Source: Spirodela intermedia (Eukaryota > Streptophyta > Magnoliopsida > Alismatales > Araceae). Taken from it: a DNA stretch of 64,000 bases. The position numbers and the translations under genes are program-made. The DNA lies in contig LR746271.1 in the NCBI GenBank assembly GCA_902729315.2, positions 5,104,001-5,168,000 on the forward strand. Reading direction: 5' to 3'. Positions 1 through 12,627 of this stretch are shown here, in pieces. The notes beneath the pieces were generated by a model that worked only from the letters and a program-made list of their open reading frames with translations, was not told the DNA's origin and ran no database searches. Every line of letters starts with the position of its first letter. Position 1 is the first letter of the stretch.

Positions 1-2858
1 GAACACAAAAAGAATAGTATACTGTTACAACACTGTAGTGTTGGACATCCTTCCTTTGATCTCTTAGAAACATGGTTTCCTTCTATGTTTGAAGGTGTTG
101 ATGTAAAAACTCCAGTGTGTGACACTTGTCAATTGGCCAAACATAAATTCTCCTCATTTGGAAATGTTGGTGAATACAGTACAATCCCTTTATATCGTAT
201 ACACAGTGATATTTGAGGGCTAACGCCTATGATTAGCTTGTCTGGATGCAGGTGGTTTATCTTATTTGTTCATGACTGTACCAGGTTTACATGGTTTACC
301 TCCTAAAATCAAAATCAAACGCCACCCAAGTGGTGAAATCTTTTTGTGAAATGATCTATAATCAATTCGTAACTATTGTCAAGAGATTTAGATCAGATCA
401 TGCTAGAGACTATTTCAATTCGACTGTCCTCTTACTTTGATCAGAAAAAGATAATTCATGAGTCATCTTGTGTCAATACACCCCAGCAAAATGGGGTAGC
501 TGAGAGAAAAATCGGACACTTACTAGATACAGCTAGAGCTCTTTTGTTTCAACAAAAAGTTCCAAGGCAATATTGGGGTAAAGCTGTCCTCACTAGTACT
601 CATCTTATTAATAGGATCCCAGCAAAAATACTAGCATATCAAAGTCCTATGGAACTGTTAAGTAAATTATATCCTCATGTGAAACTAAAGATTCATCTTC
701 ATCCAAGGGTATTTGGATGTACTGTTTATGTCATGCTCAAGGCATAATGGGAAAACTTGATCCACAATCTATAAAGTGCATATTTGTTGGGTACTCAACT
801 ACACAAAAGGGTTATAAGTGCTATAATCCTACTTCTAAAAAATTCATCTCAGTTAGTGTGACTTTTAGTGAGTTGGAACCATATTATGGGGTGAAAAATC
901 CACAAGAGTTAGAGAACTCGATTGCTGCCACTGAGTTACAGGACATTATGAATTCGTGATTCAGGAGACACCCATTTCTAACATCAAAGAAATACAAGTG
1001 TATAGAAGACAACCTAGAGTGGAGACACAAAATATACCAGCTGAGATGAATAATTTACCTACACTATAAAGAGAACCAACCAAAGAAACTGGTCCAAGTA
1101 CAGGAGACACATCTCAAATTTATAATACTGATCAAGAAGAGGATCAGCAATTCACTGAAGCCATTGATGAGGAGCAACTAGATTGGCCCATGCTCTACGC
1201 AAAGGAAAGAGAAGTTGTATAAATAAATCACTCTATCCTATGGTCAACAATCTACCATATGATAGGTTAACACCATCATACAAGTCTTTTCTCATGAACC
1301 TGAAGACCATTATTATCCCCACGATAGTAAAAGAGGCCCTGTCACACAACGAATGGAGTCATGTCATGGATGAAGAGATTGATGCACTAGAGAAGAACTG
1401 TACATGGGACTTAGTCCCTTTGCCTTCAGGAAAAAAGGTGGTTGGCTGCAAGTGGGTATATACTCCTAAGTATAAAGTTGATGGAACATTTGACAGATAC
1501 AAGGCAAGGTTGGTAGCTATAGGTTATTCACAATCTTATAGAATTGATTATTTTGAGACGTTTGCTCCTGTTGCAATGCTGAATACCATTCAGATACTTA
1601 TAGCATTGGCAGTAAATCTAGGATGGGAAATACATCAGTTTCATGTGAAGAATGCATTTCTTCATAGAAATTTGAAGGAAGAAGTATATATGAATGTACC
1701 TCCAAGTTACACATTTACCCATCAAAATAATGTTGTTTGTAGGTTGAAGAAATCTCTATATGACTTAAAACAATCACCCCGAGCCTGGCTTGGGAGATTC
1801 ACTCAAGCTATGAAAGGATTTGAGTACATACAAAGCAATGGGGATCACACTCTCTTCATTAAGTGTGGTGACCAAAATAAGGTTACAGCCTTAATTGTGC
1901 ATGTGGATGATATCATCATAACAGGAGATGATACTGAGGAAAATGAATGCCTTGGCCAAAATCAATCTAGGAAATTTGATATAGAATCCCTAGGAAGGTT
2001 AAAATATTTCTTGGGAATTGAGGTTGCATATTCAAAAGGTGTATTTCTTTCATGACACAAGTATATTCTTGATTTACTTTAAGTGACTGAAAAATTAGAG
2101 TGTAAATCTGCTGTCACTCCAATTGATCCCAACTTAAATTTGGGAGAAGGTAAAGACTCTGATCAGGTGGACAAAAGCTCATATCAATGGTTGATTGGGA
2201 CGTTGATATATCGAAATCATACCCATCTGGATATAACATTTGCAGTGAATGTACTAAGTCAGCATATGAATGATCCAAGGGAGATATACCTATGGGCATC
2301 ATACTGAGCGTTGGCATATCTAAAGACAACAACAGGACAGGGCACTCTATTCAAAAATGGAGGGAATTAATTTGTCGAAATCTACACCGATGCTGATTAT
2401 GCAGGGTCTGTTATAGATCGCAGATCAACATCAGGCTATTGTACATTTGTTTGTGGAAATCTTGTGACCTGAAGAAGCAAAAAGCAACAAGTAGCTGCAA
2501 GATCTAGTGCTGAAGCAGAATTCAGGGCATTGGCCCAAGGGATATGTGAAGGCTTGTGGATTTGAGGTTTGCTGGACGAATTGAGAGTCAACCAATCAAA
2601 TCATATGAAATTGTTATGTGACAACAAGTCAGCAATAACTATTGTCCGAAATCCTGTACAACATGATAGGACTAAACATATTGAAGTGGATCGATATTTT
2701 ATCAAAAAAAAAGTAGAAATAGGAGATGTAGATCAATATATGTTGGGACATCAGAACAGGTTGCTGACATATTCACAAAGGGACTAACAAGACCGATATT
2801 TCAAAGGATGGTGTCCAAGTTGGGCATGGAAAACATCCATACCCAACTTGAGAGGGGC
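1..2858 (+). mobile_element. Ty1/copia retrotransposon, broken internal region (integrase, reverse transcriptase, RNase H)
   Basis: Decayed pol region of a copia-class LTR element, read left to right. The window opens in the GAG-pre-integrase zinc motif (a CxxC near 118-130). The integrase core follows: HSD near 205-213, a second Asp near 389, and QNGVAERK near 487-510. Reverse transcriptase lies at about 1330-2055 with the HVDDIIITG active-site motif near 1900. RNase H lies at about 2390-2790 and includes an ADYAGS-type stretch. The frame is broken by stops and shifts (for example near 214, 747, 959, 2056 and 2308), so no functional polyprotein can be made. The order integrase before RT is diagnostic of copia rather than gypsy. 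A purine-rich tract ending at about 2857 is the polypurine tract before the LTR. The 5' end lies left of the window. Confidence 0.93.
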
Positions 2859-3153
2859 TGTTGAACTCTCTAGGATTGTTTTTCCTTTCTATCTGTTTCT
2901 TTTCACTGTATTTTCATCCTTCTCTGTCATTCCCTATGTTAAGTGGATCCATTAGACTATTAACGGATCCACTTAAAGACTAATGTAATGGGCTTGGCCC
3001 ATTAACTCATGTAGCCTGTACTTAAGTGGGAAACCAAGATAATTGATGTAAGATTTTGGGATTACAGAAATTCTGCTCCAAGAAGTGGCGACTAATTCAT
3101 CTTCCTGGAAGAGGAGGATCGTGAAGAATCTCAATCAAGATCAATTCTCAACA
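2859..3153 (+). repeat. 3' LTR of the copia element (about 295 bp)
   Basis: It begins TGTTGA directly after the polypurine tract and ends TCAACA, a perfect 6-bp terminal inverted repeat in the usual TG...CA form. The partner 5' LTR is outside the window, so the target-site duplication and LTR age cannot be read. No internal coding is expected. Confidence 0.8.
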
Positions 3154-3819
3154 GATTTCTTGGGCAGTTTAGGCTCCTAAAGCCTCTCCTCCTGTATTCC
3201 TCACCTGATATTAAACAAAACTAGATTTGAAAGTTTTTTCTCCTGCCAATAACAACCCAAAATAAGGGGCTAAAGGCTGGTACAACTCATTTCTGTATTG
3301 CCCAAATATTAGCAGCATCAGATGAAAGTATACAAGACTCAGAAATGATAGGATCGAAAGGTCACTCTTTCACAAGGTTCTGACTGACTAAACCTCAAGA
3401 AAAAACCTTAACCACATGATAGAGCTTCCCTGATAAGATCGAAAATAGTGCTAATGTCGAATTAATGCTTTCTACATAATCTTTGCAAAAAAGAATCTTT
3501 CATAAATAGATCATGACTATCGAGTAATGAGAAAGACCAAGTAATAATCTTCAAAACAGCTTTCATGTGTACAGATAATGCAATCAAACCACAATAAAAG
3601 ATAATCTTGAAGTAATGATCTAGAAATATGATTTGATAAGGGAAAACAAGCTCTTACACTTGTTCGCCATTTTTAAGTAATCACACAATAAGAATGGTTG
3701 GAGGTAAAAGAGCCTCATATAGAAAAAATCAATTGAATAGGAGAAACATAAGCATTTCAGCAGATCTTACTACCATCATTCCAGAACAAGCCGCTCAAAA
3801 TATAATAACTATTGCCTAC
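3154..3819. other. Non-coding stretch between copia LTR and last visible MCM9 exon
   Basis: I looked on the minus strand for the next MCM9 exon (family continuation TNELK...) and did not find it. The stretch is AT-rich with no long open frame. It is best read as the left part of MCM9 intron 7, into which the copia element has inserted. Confidence 0.5.
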
Positions 3820-6800
3820 CTTACGTGATTGGCAAGTAAAATAGGATCAAGATCACAACGAACATCCTTCAGGTCTGAGGACCACTTAGCTGATAAAACA
3901 CCTGTAGTTATGACATCATCTGGAGAAAAAAAGCACAATAATTAAATACATAAAAGCTGGAAGAGGAAAAGAACCACAGATTAATGATTATTATTTAACA
4001 GAGAATAAATCTATGATCACCTGACTTCCAAAACTATTAAAGAGAGTCAAGTACATTGAAGATCAGTTCAAAGAGGGAAATGGGTGCTTCAAGATAACAT
4101 ATATCTTGGAGAAATCGAGGGAAATCGGCTGTTAATGAAAGATTTAGATTCAGAAAACTTTACTAGGATCGGATTGAGAATTTCCCCATAGTAAGTACAA
4201 ATGAAGTAAATTTCACGCAATGAAAAAACAATACTACTCAATATGGTATATTACCCTTTCTTATAAAAGAACAAGAATTTCGAAAGCCTATCTAGCACTA
4301 CAATTGTGATATTTATACCCACAATAAGTAACAACATACCAAAGTAAAATCCAAATCTCTGGCGATGTAAATTTATAAGGAAACAGTTTACCAATTCCTG
4401 TGTTTTCTTCAGAATTTTTCCCCCTTGAATTTTCTAGCCTTGTGTAGTAATCTTGTAGGCCATGACCCTCCTTTCCACGTTCTTTTCCTCTTCTAATTAG
4501 CATGTTTCTTCCTTTCCCTTTCCTCACTTGATCTGGGACCAGAGCTAACTGTTTCACGAACAGGTATTGATGACTCCATGAACAACTTGACTTTGCCAGA
4601 GATTTCCTTAACTTCCTCCATTTTATTCATTTTTTAATAAATTTCAAACAAGTTCTGCTGACCAAGTTCGATCGGTGGTTTTCTTTTTTTTAAAAATCTG
4701 AGAAGCATGCTTCAAATCTATATCCTGGGTTCATGTTTCTGATCCTAATCGACAAATTCCATGAAAAATGTTCAAGCCATCTCATTACATACTATTAGAA
4801 ATAATTTTTCCATCTACTGTTTCGTCCTTTATTTCTCTGTCCATCGTACCTTGTAACAGAACAATAGACTGAACCAGTTCAAATTGAACCGGTCCGGTTT
4901 ACTCTCTCCCGTTTCATAACAGCCAGTTAGTATAAATACCAACCAGCATGTAAGCATTAGAGTGTGATGAAATTTAGGGCTTCAGCCTTCTGTCTCGTGT
5001 TCACTGCTAGCACAGACAAGAAGGAAGGGAGGTGTTCGGAGATGATCCAAGTCCAGCACGATTTCCACATACATCTAATAGCAAACAGAATTTGATGCAT
5101 TATCAACAATTTACTCCATAGTCTATTCCACCGTTTTTTTGTAGGACAATCTATGGCTGTAATACATACCGAAGATCCAACGACCCAGTCTGGCATAATA
5201 AGTTATGGATCTCTCTCACTTTTCCAGCTTACAATGATTGTATACGTAGGTTTACATTGAAATTTTGATTCCAAGAAGGCTCTTTGTTCTTGGTCATGAC
5301 CGATCTATCAGTCAGCAGAAATTGTCATTTTTCTGAAAAAGTATCATAATCATTTGCTCATCATACTAGACATTAGGATTTTAGAAATAGAAAAATGATG
5401 CTCATATTAAAAAGTAAAGTTCTCTCCAACCCCAAAGAAATGCCATTTTCTTCACGTGAAGAATTAAATTGTGTGGTAGTTTTTGGTTCATTTAGGTCCT
5501 ATTAATGCTGACCTGCCACCATTAAAAAGGGATTGTATGGCAGCTCTGCTTAAGCAATAAAAGGGGCTTAGGTCTATATGGTAACCTTGCCACTTTCATC
5601 GAATATACATCACGTAGCTCCTCTGTTTCCTTGAATGACCTAATCTGTCATGAAATTCCAATAAACCCAAAGCCAGGGGAAGCTCTAAAGAGCTCCATTG
5701 CCACCTTATGGATCTCCAGCTCAGACACTTGATATTTCCAAAGTGCTGGAGCTTTCAAAAGTTTGACCGCTGAAAATCGATCCATATGTTAAAATATAGT
5801 AGTGCAAAACTGGTCGCTAGCATTGAACCTCAACTTCATTCTACGAAGAACTCTAGTTAAATCTAATGAGTCACTTGAGGTTACATCCCATAAATCCTTT
5901 CACTAGACAAGTAAATGAGTTACATTGACGACCTTGAGAACAAATGCAAGAGAAGTGTTACATCCTATGGGAAAGAAAAAATTTACGCCATTGAACAAAA
6001 GATGGATGACAAACATGTGAAAAAAAATTGATTCCTGTGGTACCTCCAGCTTTAACAGTGTCAACAAGATCATCCATCAGAATAATGGGTATTGAACGGG
6101 GTATAGAACCAACACCCATGACCTGTGCGCTCTCTTGAATCTTAATTTCCTGATAGTCATGGCACACTATACTATTTTCAACAAACTGGAAATTTGCGCC
6201 ATCACAAGATTTAGCACCCTAAAAATGTGAGAAGACAACAAAAGTTTTGTCAAACACAAAAATGATAGAAGCCGAAAAAGGGAATTCACGAATTAATAAA
6301 ATGAGAGATAAAACATGAAATGTATAAACAAATCGGTTTTGGTTGATGGAATTATAAACAGAATCCAGCTTAGAAGTGGGAAAGTGAAACAAAAAGGGAC
6401 CTCAGAAATACAGCCATTACTTCTGTCCATTGGATGATAGCTCATATCTCAATACGTTTCCTGATATAGGAAAGCTTTTTCACAGTTGAAAAAAAAATCA
6501 TAGCACATCGATTCTTGAGTTAATCTTCAACAAAAACAAGTTTAAAGTTTCTTCAAAAACCATTGACGAAGACAAGAAAAGGTTTCCATTTTATCTACAA
6601 TCTGTTTGCATAAAATGAAGCACTAAATTTTAGAATAATATAGTCAAAAGCGTCCCACTGTTACATGATTTCTCCTTAGCACTTTTGGTTAATAAACAAA
6701 CATAGTGACTATTGCTAAGCTTTTACATCGATAATTTGTTCCAGGAGAGTCTTCTGGACAGCAAAACATGAATTAAAGACCAAAAGAACTTAATAATATC

Positions 6801-9800
6801 CGTCAATATTGCCAAGCAACAAAGGGCACATACGCAAAGATATACTTTTTAAATGGAATTTCATCTACTTCAATTACTATCAATATTGAAAACATGTGAA
6901 ACTCATGTACCTGATCTCTTTCAGGCATAGAAATTAATTGACTCGAAAACGCATGTCACAGAAGTTAAGTGCAAGACAGTTTGCCACTATTTCAGCCTTA
7001 AACACGCAGCAAGTCGAGTCTCTTAAAGGCTTCCCCACCAACCAAGATGAAAAGGAAACCAAAGATCTGAGAGGAAGGATATACCCCGTAATTGGGTCAC
7101 AATTTTTTTCTTCTCTTGCAGATTGCAATACGAATTCACTCATTTTTCTCCTCTGCCACTCTTTCTTTTAGAACCGCAGATTTTCCTCTTTAAAAATTAC
7201 AGAGCCTTCTGTTTCTTAATCTTGTGTAGGAATGGAGAAAAATTAGCAATCCATTTTCTACTCCGTTAAGAAATAGAAAATACTGAAGATAATGATTTGA
7301 TTTTGGAATGAGGCAGGGGAAATATATTATCAGACTCTTACTGCTAGAAAAAATTAAACAATATGGACTAGATAAACGGAAATTTTCGTTCTCAGGACAA
7401 TCGTATTAAGTCCACCTTTTGGAAACCCCTGAGCTCCTATTAGATAGCAAAAACAAGATGAAAGGTCTGGGAGATGCCTTTCAAACTGACTAGAAAACTA
7501 CTGAATTCTATCTGTAATGAAATGACATTAAAGGGATGCACATATGAAAGGTCTGGGAGATGCCTTTCAAAGTTACTAGAAAACTACTGAATTCTATCTG
7601 TAATGAAAAATGACATTTAAGGGATGCACATATGAGCATTCAAAACATGACAAGTTAAATAAATAAAATAAAATAAAGAGACAAATGAATTCATATGTGT
7701 AGGACTTCAAAATTAAAGATAAGATCAATTTTAAAGAATAAAAAATAGCATCCAGAAACAGAAGAAAAAGAAAAGTATGTCCCAAGTGTTCTAGCCAATA
7801 ACAATGATTTTCTCTATCAATTCATCTTGATTGAAAAACAACTCATCTGATAGAGATGAATCATCGAAACCATCATGCATTACTTCCATTCAAGTCTTAT
7901 GAGATCTCCCCTAATACCGGACACTAGAACAAAACAGCAATTCATCTGGTTAGTATATCATGAGTTTTGACACTATCTCAAAGAGTCCTACAAACACTCA
8001 ATATCAACATTTGGATCTTCACAACTCGCAGCTAGTGCATATTTTCTTTCTCAACTAAACATCTAATGCATACGACATAGTACTCTCACAACTGCCTTAC
8101 ATACAAAAGCTTTTCGAGTGAGAAAATCAAGCAAAATAAGAACTGTGTTGATCACAGTTGCAGTCTAATTATTCTCTTTATTCTTCTTGCTCATTTTTAT
8201 GTTGCACTTGTTATAATAACATGACTTCTGCAAAATCACAACAGCACGCCAAATAATGTACCTGGACAAGCTATCATATTCTTATCCAAATCAGTAATTG
8301 ACATACTAAAACTTTTCATTATTTCTCCTCCATAGATGTGAAATGCGTGCTGCTGCCTTGGTATAAATGCAAACTAGTCACTGGTAATTCAGTACACAAT
8401 TAACCGCTCTTCATCTGGCTTCCCACAATTTGATGGAAGATCTTCGATGGCTTGCCCTCTTTTTCAGTGAAAAGTATGCACTGAAGCAAATCTAGACAGT
8501 AATTTAGTTTCATGTACTATCTATAATCCATTAGTACAATACGTTACTACTGCTAAGAAAGTCTAACAATACGTTTCCAACAATCAGGAGTGTGCCTGGT
8601 TTTACAAATAACATAAGATGATAAAACACCACATGACAATGAAAAACCTTGATAAGAAACTCTGGTAACAATATGTTTCTGTTCATCGTCATTCTTCAGT
8701 TCCATGTCAGGATGCAATAATTTATTTTGCAGCTGGATTTGAGGATTGAATTATAATTTAAACATAATGTTATGTTGTTGAATCACACATGTTATATAAT
8801 CAAATAAAATTAATATAAATGTACTAAAAAAATGCCAACCACAAATAACTTGATTTACCACTAACTGGTAAATACAAATGTAATAATTAAGATAATATGA
8901 GGATGAGACCATAGAAACAAAAGAATGTAAACCTTGGACGGGCAAGATGTTGGAAGTCTAATCACATTTCCGCTTTCCAGCTCCGGCTGCACCTTGAACC
9001 TATCCAGATGATATTAAACCATATATGAGAAAGAAGAATCAACAAATATATCACTTCAAAGTGCCTAATATCGTGAATCCAACATCTTCATTATTGATGG
9101 GGAGAGAATGGGTTCATAAGTATTCAGTCGAAACCACGCAGACCTACCCAAATTATCATCTCAATCCAAGCATTTAGCTGATGACTCTTGCTATATACTA
9201 TTTCCTCTTCTTCTATAACAGAGAGAAAACTCACGTGAACTCCTCCCCAGCAATAGAATCTGGCATACACCAGACAGCACACACTAGGATTGATCTTAAT
9301 TGTTGGATATAGGATAGAAATGTATACTTACATTCTCAAATCCATTCAGGTTCTACTCCAAGCTCAATGTCTTATAGGATACAAGCTGGTGGCTCGATGG
9401 TGGCATCATCAAAGATTATAGGATCATTGGCTTGTACTATTTTCATATCCTCTATAACTAGGGGATATGCAAAACCAGGTCACTTTTAATTCTGGTCCCA
9501 CGATTTCAGGGTATAAGCAACCCCACCAGTTATCCCCAAGATCTCAGATAGTTCATATACCTTGAACAGAGTTTTGGAAGCAAGGTACACAAATCATCCA
9601 TATGCATAGGACTGTAATTTCAGATAAACCACCAAGTCTCCACCACGACAATGCTCTCGATTCTATGCTTGTCAGAAAAAATATTCATGCAATCTCCAGC
9701 TCTTTACAAGTTTTATTCCAAGGGCAAAATCTAATCCCTACTTCTGAGCTCATCATCTACTGCACGCACCTTAGGACATATATGTAAACATGGTAGCAGG

Positions 9801-12456
9801 TGAAGTTCCAAATGAACTCCAAAACATGATGTATCAGTACAGGAATGCTTAGTAGAATAGTAACTCCAGTCAGCTTAGAGTAACTAACTGACCAAATGCT
9901 CCGACTTATACTTACGAAAACATCTAAAGTTTTGTAGGTGATAGGCTGAGTTATGATTAAACTTGCTATCCTGTACTTCAGACAGCGCCACCTAAAATTG
10001 TATGGTAAACACCTATCTAAATTTGGCTACGAATTCATGTAATGTAATAGCTTTCTAAACAGAAAGCTGGGCCATAGTTCCAGTAGAGTCAGGATGACTA
10101 AAAGAAGTACAAAAAAACATAATATGAAAGCCTTAAGAGTTACACAAGGAGAAGTGAATTTCCCCGGATCTTGGAAGTCCGATATCTAATTAGGTCTGAG
10201 TTGGAATTGGAATAGATCGTAGTAATTGCAAAGGATATCATATTTTGTACTATTTATCAACAAATTTCACATTCCCCTACCAGAAATTCAAAATATTGAA
10301 TGTCATTTTCAGATAAAGAAAGAATTTCCGGATTTTTTTCCCAGTCCATTAAACCTACGTGCCTTACGATAACAGAGCTATGCAACTCTTTCAATATATC
10401 CATCACCTTAATCAATTTAAGTCTGAGGATTCTTCGTTTCTACTAAGTTAAGGAATTCTGAAGAAATGTGTAGTGGCATCAAGAGCCTTCTAGCCATTTT
10501 GAGACTTTGGCTCGTACCTCTTAATCTAGAAGATGGTTCATCTTAGAGTCGCTTCATTAAAGTGATATTAGTTTGTGTGAGGTATTTAACTAGAATACAT
10601 GTTTCTCGATAGGTAACCAGTTGGCTCCCAAGTGGCCACAGATTGCTACTGAATTTTGAAATCAAACTCAACAAACTAAATGCTATTGTTGTGCAAGTGC
10701 ACTACTCTGCTCTTCCATCAAACATTTAAGCTTTCTCTAATCTGACAAATGGGAATCCCACCAGGTAAGATGTCCGTTTTTGAGCTGCCAAGATGGCAGC
10801 ATGCATCCACCTTTCCAAAAGAGAGAGAGAGAGTGGTCTTTGACCTCCAGAATAAGATAGGCTTGAGGTCTCTCTTTTTGTGTCAACATTATTCTCTGTC
10901 CAAGACTCAGAACGATCACACTACGATTTCAATCGAAGTGGCAAATCACGAAGAGCCAACACAACAAGTTCAATCATTATGTACTCCATACAAACCCATG
11001 TTATCCATAGATATATCAACACTAATGGTTCAAGAGTTGACCCGTGTGCGACTTGCTCTATGATTTGTTTTAGGTGTCAATTCTTGACCATCAAGTATTA
11101 GCGTTTATACCCTTCAATCTGAATTTTTATTTTCATTTATTTATTTATTTATTCAACTTTCAGATAGCATACGTTGATAAATATTGATGACTTATCAAAC
11201 TATCTTATTTTAAAATCAATACTAGTCAACACAAATAGAAAATAGAAGCAGAGCCCAGGAGCGTGATTATCTGAGCTGGAAAAGGAGCTCTCACACTCGT
11301 TTAGGAAGATCAAGAGTGGGAGGAATTTACTTGGAGCAGTCTGTGATTCAAGGCCTTAATTAATATCCTGACTCTCTCTCGTGAAGTTTCATCACCAGAT
11401 TGTATCTTTCATGCTCTGAAGATAATGAGACATCTAGGGAGGAAATCAATGCAGTGGACTACCAAAAAAAAAACCCTGTAAGTTCACAAGGTAGCCTTCC
11501 AGTCAATTCTTTTTTTAGAGTCAAAATAAACCGATGTAAATAGAAAAAATCTGATCACAAATCAAGGAAAATGGAAATTCCAGTAAACTGGGAAAGCCGG
11601 TCATTACTGTTGGCCGATGGCAGTGGGAATTTTTAGACTCAAAATTGATCGTAGGCATAAAATTAATATGAGGACTTACCGATGTTTGCATCTCCTGCAC
11701 ATATATTCACGCTCCCCTTCAATCATTTTGACAGCACCGGATCTAATGACTGTCCCTTTAACAGTAAGGAGGATTCCACGGTGCTTCACTCTTAGCCTTC
11801 CAATACGGGGGGACGTTTCTGCAAACAATCATCCGTACATCGAGGAATTCAATACCACACAAAAATCATGTAACGTACGAAAAGACAGAGACAGGGTTGA
11901 AACCTGGGCATTCCAGAGGGGAGCCACCGACGTTAATCCGAACGTGCACGAAGTCCTTCGGGAATGCACCACCAGCCAGTTCCTTGGACCCATCCAGAAC
12001 CACACCCTAGAACACGCCACGCAGGATCCAGACCGAGCAAATATCACATTTCGTATGAAATAAAAGAAAAAAAGGCAAAAAAATGAGAGATTAAAGCCCT
12101 TTGCCTGGGACAGGCGAGCAGCCTGATCAAAGAGGGGAAGAAGACTGGCCGGATGCGAGAAGAGGAGTTGCGCCAGGGGAGGGTCCGCCTCGAGCAACTC
12201 TGAAAAACTGAGAGCAGGAGCAGAAAGAGGATTACATCCAGAGAAGAAGAAAGAAGTAGCCCGAGGGAGATCCCCAGGATCTGCAGATTCTTCACACTCA
12301 CTCGACCACGAGGGGGTAGTGGAGGATCGGATCCTGGGAGAGGAGGATCGAACGGAGATCCTTCGAGTGGCAGCGGATGAGGAAACGAGCGAAGGACTGG
12401 ACGAGCTCCGCCGGAGATTGCCGATGAGCTTCGCTGGCGACAGGAAACCCCTTCAT
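3820..12456 (-). CDS. MCM9: DNA helicase MCM9, N-terminal seven exons (gene continues left of, or is cut by, the copia insertion)
   Basis: MCM-family protein; MCM8/MCM9 act in recombination repair and replication-fork maintenance in the nucleus. Exons, all in phase: 12302-12456, 12105-12207, 11904-12006, 11680-11818, 8933-8999, 6044-6218, 3820-3919, giving about 280 residues. The ATG at 12456 opens a frame reading FARFLIRCHSKDLRS, then HYPLVVDFSELLEADPPLA, the MCM N-terminal A-domain. The OB fold follows with TVKGTVIRSGAVKMIEGE. A C4 zinc finger has C161, C164, C186 and C194. CHDYQEIKIQES and GVGSIPRSIPIIL are MCM9-like. The last visible exon reads DDVITTGVLSAKWSSDLKDV and ends ANHVR at a GT donor. 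Walker A/B and the arginine finger would lie in further exons that I cannot find. Introns 4-6 are each over 2 kb. It could be MCM8, but the CHDYQEI block favours MCM9. Confidence 0.88.
3920..6043 (-). other. MCM9 intron 6
   Basis: 2.1-kb intron between in-phase exons. No coding similarity was seen. At about 4860-4960 a stretch with a TATA-like TATAAATA and a GAACCGGTCCGG palindrome-like motif could be an old promoter or LTR fragment, but I could not place it in a family. Confidence 0.55.
6219..8932 (-). other. MCM9 intron 5
   Basis: 2.7-kb AT-rich intron. It contains the short tandem duplication at 7458-7634 and otherwise nothing recognisable. Short open frames here do not resemble proteins I know. 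Confidence 0.6.
7458..7634. repeat. Two-copy tandem repeat, about 86-88 bp unit
   Basis: Two near-identical copies starting ATGAAAGGTCTGGGAGATGC at 7458 and 7544. They share the whole unit through GGGATGCACAT, with a few indels. Intronic in MCM9. Confidence 0.9.
9000..11679 (-). other. MCM9 intron 4
   Basis: 2.7-kb intron between the exon ending in the CKH of the zinc finger and the exon beginning FKVQPELE. AT-rich. No recognisable gene inside; open frames near 10749-11101 have no family resemblance. Confidence 0.6.
12007..12104 (-). other. MCM9 intron 2 with GC-AG splice sites
   Basis: The reading frame ...ARLSQ ends at CAG on the minus strand, followed by GCAAAG instead of GT. The acceptor TTCTAG precedes GGT GTG GTT CTG, which continues the family sequence in phase. 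This makes a 98-bp GC-AG intron, a known minor donor class in plants. No usable GT donor preserves the frame nearby. Confidence 0.65.
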
Positions 12457-12627
12457 CTGCTAGCTCCAATCTACAAATGCTGGCTCTGTGGAGGCGGCGA
12501 CGAGGAGGATCAAGGTTTTTGTATGTTGGCGGGAAAACAAAAGTGGGCCCCACTCCGATGAACGTGTCAAAACGGGCTTATATGACCCAAAATTGTATTG
12601 ATAAACCTACCAATTATCTCACTATAA
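12457..12627 (-). promoter_or_regulatory. MCM9 upstream region
   Basis: GC-moderate stretch just upstream of the MCM9 ATG. No clear TATA box is visible, as is common for replication and repair genes. The 5' UTR start cannot be fixed from sequence. Confidence 0.3.

Noticed and set aside
4860-4960. Promoter or solo LTR inside MCM9 intron 6
   Set aside because: A TATA-like motif is present, but no terminal TG...CA pair or second copy was found, so it is not called as a feature of its own.
12044-12553. 169-codon minus-strand frame at the start of MCM9
   Set aside because: It runs in the wrong frame across exons 1 and 2 and intron 1; the spliced MCM9 reading explains the DNA.
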